Part shown: piece by piece, positions 14,247 through 20,777 of the stretch
How positions within the stretch are numbered: position 1 is the stretch's first letter
How the letters are laid out: each line of letters begins with the position of its first letter
Source: JBEIUO01 sp964549785
Lineage (GTDB): Bacteria; Planctomycetota; Phycisphaerae; Phycisphaerales; UBA1924
DNA: 20,777 bases
Reading direction: 5' to 3'
NCBI GenBank assembly: GCA_964549785.1
Contig: CAZJXA010000035.1
Span: 1 to 20,777 of the forward strand
Made by a program: the position numbers and the translations under genes
Notes under the pieces: model-generated
Seen by the model: only the letters and a program-made list of their open reading frames with translations
What the model was told of the DNA's origin: nothing
Databases searched by the model: none

Positions 14247-15229
14247 ACGCAGTGAAAGACACCCCGCTCCTCTACCGCCCCTATCCCGCTCCGGTGCGGG
14301 CGGCGGGCACGGCCATGGCCGGGAGCGACGTGCTCACGCTCATGGATTTCTCGCCCGCGGAGATCACGTCGATCCTGGATGAGGCGCAGCGCATCCGGTC
14401 GGCGCCCCCGGGCTCGGAGCGGCCTTTGGCCGGCAAGAGCATCATCATGCTCTTTGAAAAGCCGTCGCTACGAACTCGGATTACGTTCGAGGTGGGGATT
14501 GCGCGTCTGGGCGGCCACCCGATCTACTTTGATCACGGGACGCAGCGCCTGGGCGAACGGGAGAGCGTCTTTGATTACGCAAAGAATCTGGAGCGGTGGG
14601 TCGACGGCATTGTGGCACGGGTTTACAGCCAGCAGGTGCTGAATGAGTTGGCCGCCGCGACCCGGGTGCCGGTGGTGAACGCACTGAGCGATCTGTATCA
14701 CCCGTGCCAGGCGCTGGCGGACTATCTGACGCTCCGGGAACGCTTCGGAGACCTTCACCGTGTGCGGCTTGCGTATGTGGGGGACGGGAATAACGTGTGT
14801 CATTCGTTGATGCACGCGGCGGCCCTGCTCGGAAGCCATTTGGTGGTCGTGACGCCCGAGGGGTACGAACCGCTGGCGAGCGAACTGGTGGCGGCCCGCG
14901 CGATCGCGGCGACAACCGGGGGGTCGATCATGGTGACGCGCGATCCCTCCGATGTGAAGGGGTGTCAGGCGGTCTACACCGATGTGTGGGTGTCGATGGG
15001 CCAGGCCGACCTGCAAGGGAAGCGAATGAAGGCGTTCAAGGGGTACCAGGTTGATGGTTCGATGATGGCGCTGGCGGGGCCGGATGCGGCGTTCATGCAC
15101 TGCCTCCCGGCCCACCGCGGGGTCGAGGTGACGGACGAGGTGATGGACTCGAAGAACTCGATCGTCTACGACCAGGCCGAGAACCGGCTGCACGCCCAGA
15201 ACGGGCTGCTGTCTCTTCTATTTGCATAG
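14243..15229 (+). CDS. argF: Ornithine carbamoyltransferase
   Basis: A 328-residue OTCase. The carbamoyl-phosphate motif is SLRTR (75-79), with HPCQALAD (153-160), the conserved DVWVSMG (247-253) and the ornithine-binding loop MHCLPAHRG (285-293). It makes citrulline from ornithine and carbamoyl phosphate. The start is the GTG at 14243 in the GTGA overlap with the argB stop, a layout that implies coupled translation. The SLRTR form is found in many ordinary OTCases and the HCLP loop is normal, so an N-acetyl- or N-succinyl-ornithine variant is not indicated. The N-terminal 28 residues before SDVLTLMDFS are longer than usual; a later start at ATG 14315 (M25) is possible. Confidence 0.95.
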   Translation: MNAVKDTPLLYRPYPAPVRAAGTAMAGSDVLTLMDFSPAEITSILDEAQRIRSAPPGSERPLAGKSIIMLFEKPSLRTRITFEVGIARLGGHPIYFDHGTQRLGERESVFDYAKNLERWVDGIVARVYSQQVLNELAAATRVPVVNALSDLYHPCQALADYLTLRERFGDLHRVRLAYVGDGNNVCHSLMHAAALLGSHLVVVTPEGYEPLASELVAARAIAATTGGSIMVTRDPSDVKGCQAVYTDVWVSMGQADLQGKRMKAFKGYQVDGSMMALAGPDAAFMHCLPAHRGVEVTDEVMDSKNSIVYDQAENRLHAQNGLLSLLFA

Positions 15230-15309
15230 GGTTGGCGGTTCATCGGAGCCCGGAGCACCGCGTGCTGTTTCGCGGCTCGGGCTGCTTGTCAAGAAAGAGA
15301 TTTTACGTC

Positions 15310-16530
15310 ATGCCGACTCAACGAATCGCTCTCGCATATTCCGGCGGCCTCGATACCTCGTGCATCGTCCCGTGGCTGCGGGAGAACATCCCGGGAGCGG
15401 AGGTGGTGTGCGTGGTGGGCGACGTGGGGCAAGGGGCGGATGAACTGACCGGGGTTGAGAAAAAGGCGAAGGATTCTGGTGCGGCCGAGTGCCACGTCGT
15501 CGATCTCAAAAGGGAGTTCACGGACGAATTTGTCTTCCCGACGATGATCACGGGGGCGGTTTATGAAGGGCGGTATCTCCTGGGCACCGCGATCGCGCGC
15601 CCGGTTTTGGCCCGCGGGCAGGTCGACGTCGCGAAGCGGACCGGTTGCACGGCTCTGGCGCACGGGTGCACCGGGAAGGGGAACGATCAGGTGCGGTTCG
15701 AGTCGGCGTACGCCGCGCTGGCGCCGGAGATGGAGATCATCGCTCCTTGGCGGATGGACGCGTGGAAACTTTCGGGTCGGCTGGCGATGCTGGAGTATCT
15801 GAAGGAGCGGAACATCCCGACCACCGCGAGCGCGACGAAGATTTACAGCCGAGACCGGAATCTTTGGCATATCAGCCACGAAGGCGGCGCGATCGAAGAC
15901 CCTTGGAATGCGCCCCCCGCGGACGCGTGGATGCTGACGGCGGACCCGGTGACGGCCCCGAACGTGGCCGAGGACGTGACCGTGGGCTTTGAGAAGGGGC
16001 GTCCGGTTTCGGTCAACGGACGACCATTCGCGGGGCCGGACCTGGTGTTGCGGCTCAATGAACTCGCGGCGCCGCACGGCGTTGGCAGGATCGACCTTGT
16101 CGAGAACCGGCGAGTGGGGATGAAGTCGCGCGGGTTGTACGAGACTCCCGGTGGCACCGTCATCGTCGAAGCCCTGCGGGCGCTGGAAGAACTCGTGCTC
16201 GACCGAGAAACGCGCCACTACCGCGAGCACCTCGGGCTGACGTTCGCCGAACTGGTGTACGACGGTCGCTGGTTCACCCCACTCCGCGAGGCGCTGTGGG
16301 CGTGCGCCGACAAAATGGCCGAAAAACTGGACGGCGAGGTCACCGTGCGGATGTTCAAGGGGCACGCGACACCGATCAAGCGCCGCAGCCCGCACTCGCT
16401 TTATGCCGAGAAGATGGTGAGTTTCGAGGGGGAGGAGATCTACAGCCAGAAGGACGCCGGGGGCTTCATCAAGTTGCTCAGCCTTCCGGAGCGGATCCGG
16501 GCGATGAAAGACCGTGGTCGGGCCCAGTGA
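15310..16530 (+). CDS. argG: Argininosuccinate synthase
   Basis: A 406-residue ArgG. The ATP-binding loop AYSGGLDTS is at 9-17, followed by LAHGCTGKGNDQVRFE and the catalytic C-terminal part with KGHATPIKRRSPHSLY. It joins citrulline and aspartate with ATP to give argininosuccinate. The ATG at 15310 begins the conserved protein and has AAGAAAGAGA 9 nt upstream; the 26 codons before it do not resemble the family. The gap after argF is 80 bp. It is last in the arginine run and converges with mqnC over 45 bp with no clear terminator. argH is not in the window. Confidence 0.97.
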   Translation: MPTQRIALAYSGGLDTSCIVPWLRENIPGAEVVCVVGDVGQGADELTGVEKKAKDSGAAECHVVDLKREFTDEFVFPTMITGAVYEGRYLLGTAIARPVLARGQVDVAKRTGCTALAHGCTGKGNDQVRFESAYAALAPEMEIIAPWRMDAWKLSGRLAMLEYLKERNIPTTASATKIYSRDRNLWHISHEGGAIEDPWNAPPADAWMLTADPVTAPNVAEDVTVGFEKGRPVSVNGRPFAGPDLVLRLNELAAPHGVGRIDLVENRRVGMKSRGLYETPGGTVIVEALRALEELVLDRETRHYREHLGLTFAELVYDGRWFTPLREALWACADKMAEKLDGEVTVRMFKGHATPIKRRSPHSLYAEKMVSFEGEEIYSQKDAGGFIKLLSLPERIRAMKDRGRAQ

Positions 16531-16575
16531 GCCCGTGTTGGGCGTACCCACCGGCGTATGCCGCGGAAGCGAGCA

Positions 16576-18054
16576 TCACCGTTGCGCGGAAACGGTGAGG
16601 CTGGCCTTCGATGATCTGGGTGCTTTGGGCGCCTGGATGTGCAGACGGCGGGTGCGGTGGTTCGACCAGTCGGTGACGGCCAGGTCGGGCGCGTCGGCGT
16701 CATCGTGGATGCGCAGGATGTCGTAGGAGTTGTTGCGCTGCGCGGGGATGAATCCGGCGTCGCGGATCAGTCGGCAGAGGACGGCTTCGTCGAGGCAGTA
16801 AGTGGTTCCCGCGCTGCTGACGACGTTCTCCTCCATCATCACCGAACCCATGTCGTTCGCGCCGAACATGAGCCCGAGCTGGCCGATGTGCGGGCCCATG
16901 GTGACCCACGAACTGCCGATTGAGTAGATATTGTCGAGGACCAGGCGGCTGATGGCCTGCGTGCGGAGGTAGTCGGTTGCACCCGACATGCGGACGCGAC
17001 GGCCGAACTCCGCCGCGGCGGGGCCCAGCTCGCGGTAATCGACCTCAGGGTTTGCACCCCAGTCGAAGGATCGTGCGAGGACGTCGCCGGGAAACTCGGC
17101 GTTGCGTTCGGCGTCGGTCAGGCCCCAGTCCTTCACGCGGCCCAAGGGCGTGTTCTCCCGCTGGAACGGCCAGGAGATGAAGGACTTGTAGTGACCGGTG
17201 GCGGACGTGCTGTTTCCCCCGACCCGATCACTGGACGACTCGACCGTTCGACCACTTTCTCGCAGTACGCGGTCTTGCCACTCCCGCACGAGCATCATGT
17301 GATGGATGCGGTCGGCGTGGCCCTCGATATGCCCGAACATCATCGTGGCGCTCGTGAACATGCCCAGGGTGTGCGCGACATACATGCAGGTCAGCCAACT
17401 CTCGGCATCGCATTTCCCGAGGCCGATCTTGCGGCGGACAGGGGTCGAAAAGATCTCGCCGCCGCCGCCTGGAAGAGAGTCGAGGCCGGCCTCGCGGAGG
17501 CGCACCATAACCCAGCGGACTTTGTCTTCGAAGGAGCCGCCGGGCGGGCTAAAGAAGTGGACGAATTCCACAAACTCCGGCGGGCTGAAGCCGTGGACGT
17601 GGATGTGGGGAAAACGCTCTTTGATCGTGCGCAAAAGAGTCAGGTACCAGTCGAGCGGCAGATCGGGATTCATGCCGCCCTGCATGAGAATCTGGGTCCC
17701 ACCAATGGCGGAGAGTTCCGCGATCTTGTCGAGGATGGCCGAGTGGTCGAGCGTGTAAGAATCGTGGTCTACCGCATCGCGGCGGAACGCGCAGAAGGTG
17801 CACTTCGCGGTGCAAACATTGGTGTAATTGATGTTGCGGTCGATGACGTACGTGCGGAACGTGGGACCGTGGATGTGGCGGGCGCGGGCGGAGGCCCACC
17901 GGCCCAAGGCGGGGAGCGACAGGCCGCGGAAGAGGTCGAGGGCCTGATCGGGCGTGAGGCGGGCGTCGCCGGCTGCAACGGCGTGTAGAAATCCCGAATC
18001 CGCGATGCTGTGGCTCGGGTGTTCAAGTGGAGGTGCATAGGGCAGGTAACCCAA
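16576..18054 (-). CDS. mqnC: Cyclic dehypoxanthine futalosine synthase (MqnC), enlarged
   Basis: A 492-residue radical SAM protein with the CTAKCTFC iron-sulfur motif (C81, C85, C88). GGTQILMQGGMNPDLPLDWY (118-137), HVHGFSPPE (152-160), GGGGEIFS, MMFGHIE, FQRENTPLG (297-305) and the end motif GANDMGSVMMEENVVSSAGT (398-417) fit MqnC better than CofH or MqnE. MqnC closes dehypoxanthine futalosine to the cyclic form in menaquinone synthesis. It is longer than the usual 360-410 residues because of extra segments near 166-184, 262-286 and 307-358. The start is a TTG with AAAGG 8 nt upstream; no better start exists before the conserved part. It is divergent from the TPR gene. Confidence in the family is high; the role in the futalosine pathway follows from that. 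Confidence 0.9.
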   Translation of the reverse strand: MGYLPYAPPLEHPSHSIADSGFLHAVAAGDARLTPDQALDLFRGLSLPALGRWASARARHIHGPTFRTYVIDRNINYTNVCTAKCTFCAFRRDAVDHDSYTLDHSAILDKIAELSAIGGTQILMQGGMNPDLPLDWYLTLLRTIKERFPHIHVHGFSPPEFVEFVHFFSPPGGSFEDKVRWVMVRLREAGLDSLPGGGGEIFSTPVRRKIGLGKCDAESWLTCMYVAHTLGMFTSATMMFGHIEGHADRIHHMMLVREWQDRVLRESGRTVESSSDRVGGNSTSATGHYKSFISWPFQRENTPLGRVKDWGLTDAERNAEFPGDVLARSFDWGANPEVDYRELGPAAAEFGRRVRMSGATDYLRTQAISRLVLDNIYSIGSSWVTMGPHIGQLGLMFGANDMGSVMMEENVVSSAGTTYCLDEAVLCRLIRDAGFIPAQRNNSYDILRIHDDADAPDLAVTDWSNHRTRRLHIQAPKAPRSSKASLTVSAQR

Positions 18055-18081
18055 GTTTCAAACCTTTCTGAAAGTTGAGAA

Positions 18082-18087
18082 ATCATA
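18082..18087 (-). promoter_or_regulatory. -10 candidate (TATGAT) for mqnC
   Basis: TATGAT on the minus strand matches five of six -10 positions. It lies 27 nt before the TTG start, giving a leader of about 20 nt that includes the AAAGG ribosome binding site. The -35 region is weak. Confidence 0.4.
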
Positions 18088-18194
18088 GACCAAGAGCGCG
18101 AAGGGAGATCTTTGCGCATCGGGAATCAACTTGCACGCCAAAATCGCCCGATAACGGAGAGGACGTTCTCGCGCGGCCGACCGCGATCGCCGGG

Positions 18195-20747
18195 ATGTTC
18201 AATGGAGAGTCCGCCCCGACCGTGGCCGAAGCGATTCCCAAAGCCCAGGAACCAAGTGCGACGCCGACTCGGCGAGCGCTGTGGCGCGACGCGTGGCAGT
18301 TGCCGGTGTTGGGGGCCGCGGGCCTGATATTGGTGGGGGGAGCGGTATACGCGTTGAAGTCGCGGCCGGTACACGACGTATCCCCGGATTTTGAGCATGC
18401 AGCCTCTCAGGTGGAAGCGGGAAAATATGCCGGCGCCTTGGACACGCTCAACGTAAAGATCATGCCGTACATCGGCACAGACCTTGTTTCGGCGGATCGG
18501 ATGCGACAGTTTCATTTGCTGAGGGCGCGTTCGTTGAGTTTGGGACAGCGTGAATTGGGGATTGATCGGGAGGATAACAACCGCGCGATCGTCTCGGAGT
18601 ATGGACGGGCGGAAGAGTTGCACGCCGACGTCACCGGGCGGGACCGGGTGTTTCTGGCGGACGCGCTGGTGAATTTGGGTGAATTTGACCAGGCGACCGA
18701 GTTGGCGGAGTCGCTGGGTGAGGGAGAAAGAGAAGCGAAGCTGTCGCTTCTAAAGCGGATGATCGAGCGGGCGATGAACCCGGCGACCAAGAACGAGCAG
18801 CGGGCGATGGATCTGCTGGCCCGTCTGTCGGCGGCGGCGGGGACGGACGGCGACGTGAAATTGTGGGGATTGACCCGCGAGATGGACCTGCTGATCAAAC
18901 AGGGGTATGCCGAGGAAGCGATCACGAAAGGTGTGCGGGCGCTGGTGGGAGTGGATGAGGCGCGGGCCGATCGGGATTTGCTGGCGGGGGCGTTTGTGGG
19001 ACTGGCCAAGGCGTACGCGAAAACGCGGGACATGGACCGGTGCGCCAAGCAGTTGGATCATGCTTTCGCTGCGGTGGGGGACGAACACGCGTTGTCGCCG
19101 ACGATCAACCTGTTGCGGGCGGAGGTGGATCGGGATGGGACTGGGGAGCGGCAGACGGAGGCGCGCGAGAGATACCTGGTGGTGGTCACGCGATTCCCCT
19201 ACAGCGCTGATGTGCCGCGGGCCCTGCTGGGGCTCGCCGAGATCGATGCGAAGATGAGCGGCGAACGTCCTGAACTGGCCGAAGAATCGTTGAGCACCTA
19301 CGCGCGGTTGGCGGACACGCTGAACGCGAGCGAGCCGGGACAGGCGCACGCGGATGTGACGCCGGACGAGGTGGTCACGAGTCTTCTCGATCGGCATCGC
19401 GATTGGACGGCGCAGAACGCTCATTCGCGGGCGTTGGCGTTCGCGGAACTGGCGGAACGCGTGATGGATAAAGAGCGGCCGGATCCGGCGGTCTTCGCGG
19501 GGTTGGCGGAAAGTCACAAAGCGGTCGCGGAAACGATGCTGCGGGCGGCGGCGAAGGACGGGAGCGCGATCTCGGTGGCGGAGGCCGACCCGGAGACGCA
19601 GCGGGCGGCGCGAACGCACTTTCTCGCGGCGGGCGAGTATTTTCGGCGGCACGCGGAGACGATGGTGCAGGTGGACACGGGGGGCTACGGGGAGAGCCTG
19701 TGGTGGAGCGCCGATGCGTTCGACAGGGCGGGGGATCTGGCCGCGACCGTTGCGGCGTTTCAGCAGTTCACGACCGACTTTCCTTCGGATCGTCGGCACG
19801 CGGAGGCAACGTTTCGATTGGCCCAGGCCTATCAGGCGCGGGGCGACACGGAACTGGCGACCAAACTCTATCGCGGGCTGATCGGGGCGAGAGCCGCCGT
19901 GGACTCGGGTGCGGGCTCGTTCACGGATGCGAGTTATGTTCCCTTGGCGCAGACGCTGCTGATGGACGGGGAAGCGGGTAACGACGTCGAAGCCCAGGAA
20001 CTCCTGACGGCGGTGGTGACGGGCGTTGCGGGTGGGACCGAGACGGGAGTCTTTCGCGCGGCGCTCGGGGAACTGGCGTCGAGTCTGTACCGCGGACGGG
20101 AGCACGAGCGTGCGATCGAGCGGTTCGAGGAATACGTGCAGCGGTACGGCGCGGATGAGCCGCTCTCGGTGACGGTGTACCGACTGGCGGACAGCTATCG
20201 TCTGAGCGCGGCGGGGATCGCCGACGACCTCGCGAGAGAGGACCGGCCCGAGGGCGAGAAGCGTGATCTGGAGGCTAAACGGGTGGAACGGCTCCGCCGC
20301 AGCGCGGAGTTGTTCGAGCGCGTCCGGGCCGACTTGGAGGGGATGCGCTCGCGAACGGCGCTCGAGGAACTGTACCTGCGGAACGCCCACTTCTACCGGG
20401 CGGATTGCCTCTTCGATCTGCGCGAGTTTGATGATTCCATCCGGGCGTATGACGGGGCGAGGGAGCGGTATTCGAAGGATGCCGCGTCGCTGGTGGCAAT
20501 GATCCAGATCGTGAACGCGCTGGTCTCGCAGGGAGAACTGGAGAAGGCGGCGACCGCGAACGCGCGCGCAAAGCGGTTCTTTGAGTCGCTCCCGGAATCG
20601 GTGTGGGATGATCCGACGCTGCCGATGACGCGGCGGGATTGGGAACGCTGGCTGGATTCACAGGTGAAGTTGGGTCCGTTGGCGACCGTCAGCGCGGCGG
20701 CCGGGGATGGCGTGCCGGCATCGGACGGGAGCGCGGGGGTTGAGTGA
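18195..20747 (+). CDS. Large membrane-anchored TPR-repeat protein
   Basis: An 850-residue protein with a short cytoplasmic N-terminus, one membrane helix (about 36-53, LPVLGAAGLILVGGAVYAL) after basic TRRALWRD, and a long helical region built of tetratricopeptide-like repeats. Clear ones include ALVNLGEFDQATELAESL, SADAFDRAGDLAATVAAFQQF, AEATFRLAQAYQARGDTELATKLYRGLI, AALGELASSLYRGREHERAIERFEEYV and YRADCLFDLREFDDSIRAYDGA. TPRs are protein-binding scaffolds; the bulk is predicted to face the periplasm. No catalytic domain is seen and the specific role is unknown. The ATG at 18195 precedes the membrane helix; the frame is open to a TTG at 18075, but codons there are less typical. No clear Shine-Dalgarno is present. 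The stop is 30 bp before the window end. Confidence 0.75.
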   Translation: MFNGESAPTVAEAIPKAQEPSATPTRRALWRDAWQLPVLGAAGLILVGGAVYALKSRPVHDVSPDFEHAASQVEAGKYAGALDTLNVKIMPYIGTDLVSADRMRQFHLLRARSLSLGQRELGIDREDNNRAIVSEYGRAEELHADVTGRDRVFLADALVNLGEFDQATELAESLGEGEREAKLSLLKRMIERAMNPATKNEQRAMDLLARLSAAAGTDGDVKLWGLTREMDLLIKQGYAEEAITKGVRALVGVDEARADRDLLAGAFVGLAKAYAKTRDMDRCAKQLDHAFAAVGDEHALSPTINLLRAEVDRDGTGERQTEARERYLVVVTRFPYSADVPRALLGLAEIDAKMSGERPELAEESLSTYARLADTLNASEPGQAHADVTPDEVVTSLLDRHRDWTAQNAHSRALAFAELAERVMDKERPDPAVFAGLAESHKAVAETMLRAAAKDGSAISVAEADPETQRAARTHFLAAGEYFRRHAETMVQVDTGGYGESLWWSADAFDRAGDLAATVAAFQQFTTDFPSDRRHAEATFRLAQAYQARGDTELATKLYRGLIGARAAVDSGAGSFTDASYVPLAQTLLMDGEAGNDVEAQELLTAVVTGVAGGTETGVFRAALGELASSLYRGREHERAIERFEEYVQRYGADEPLSVTVYRLADSYRLSAAGIADDLAREDRPEGEKRDLEAKRVERLRRSAELFERVRADLEGMRSRTALEELYLRNAHFYRADCLFDLREFDDSIRAYDGARERYSKDAASLVAMIQIVNALVSQGELEKAATANARAKRFFESLPESVWDDPTLPMTRRDWERWLDSQVKLGPLATVSAAAGDGVPASDGSAGVE

Positions 20748-20777
20748 ACGCGGAGGGGGCCCAACGGAGTCGGGGCC

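Noticed and set aside
18750..20390. 546-codon open frame opposite the TPR gene
   Set aside because: Arg-rich antisense shadow of a GC-rich gene; the plus strand has clear TPR motifs and a membrane helix.

Overview
The window is ordinary chromosomal DNA of a GC-rich bacterium, most likely a planctomycete and probably of class Phycisphaerae. The clues are a type II pseudopilin with the planctomycete-style N-terminus FTLIELLVVIAIIALLIG followed by LLPALGKAR, a stand-alone FliN-like protein, a futalosine-pathway menaquinone enzyme (MqnC), and an enlarged RNase HII-like protein with GYG in place of GRG. This assignment comes from protein style only; the window has no rRNA or other taxonomic marker. 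No transposase, integrase, phage gene or CRISPR array is visible.

Layout. 1-1904: a nitrilase-family amidase (+) convergent with a parvulin-like lipoprotein (-). 1905-2375: a long divergent intergenic region with two extended -10 candidates and several small hairpins, the leader of a pseudopilin gene (2376-3521), which ends at a strong intrinsic terminator. 3730-6182: a FliN-like gene followed by a GH15 glucoamylase-type gene, both on the minus strand. 6310-7551: a YgfZ/GcvT-like folate-binding protein (+), convergent with ribD and an RNase HII-like gene (-), which overlap by one base. 9841-9961: a tRNA-Leu(CAG) with its own terminator on the minus strand. 9962-10912: 951 bp without a recognisable protein gene, holding two nearly identical 61-bp repeats and an intrinsic terminator. 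10913-16530: hppD followed by argC-argB-argF-argG on the plus strand. 16576-18054: mqnC (-), divergent from a large membrane-anchored TPR protein (18195-20747, +).

How the genes work together. argC, argB, argF and argG supply four steps from N-acetylglutamate to argininosuccinate; argJ, argD and argH are not in the window. ribD (riboflavin), mqnC (menaquinone) and ygfZ (iron-sulfur enzyme maintenance) are housekeeping cofactor genes. The GH15 enzyme is probably cytoplasmic and acts on alpha-glucans.

The most interesting part is 10268-10512: a duplicated element with a CU-rich segment carrying CCTCCT (identical to the ribosomal anti-Shine-Dalgarno core), followed by a 10-bp stem whose loop holds the only two differences between the copies, and ending at a terminator. 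It looks like a candidate small regulatory RNA locus. Other points of note are a shared TACCGT or TACGAT box 6-7 nt before the ATG of three genes (possible leaderless transcription), the structured pseudopilin leader, the GYG RNase HII-like protein and the enlarged MqnC.
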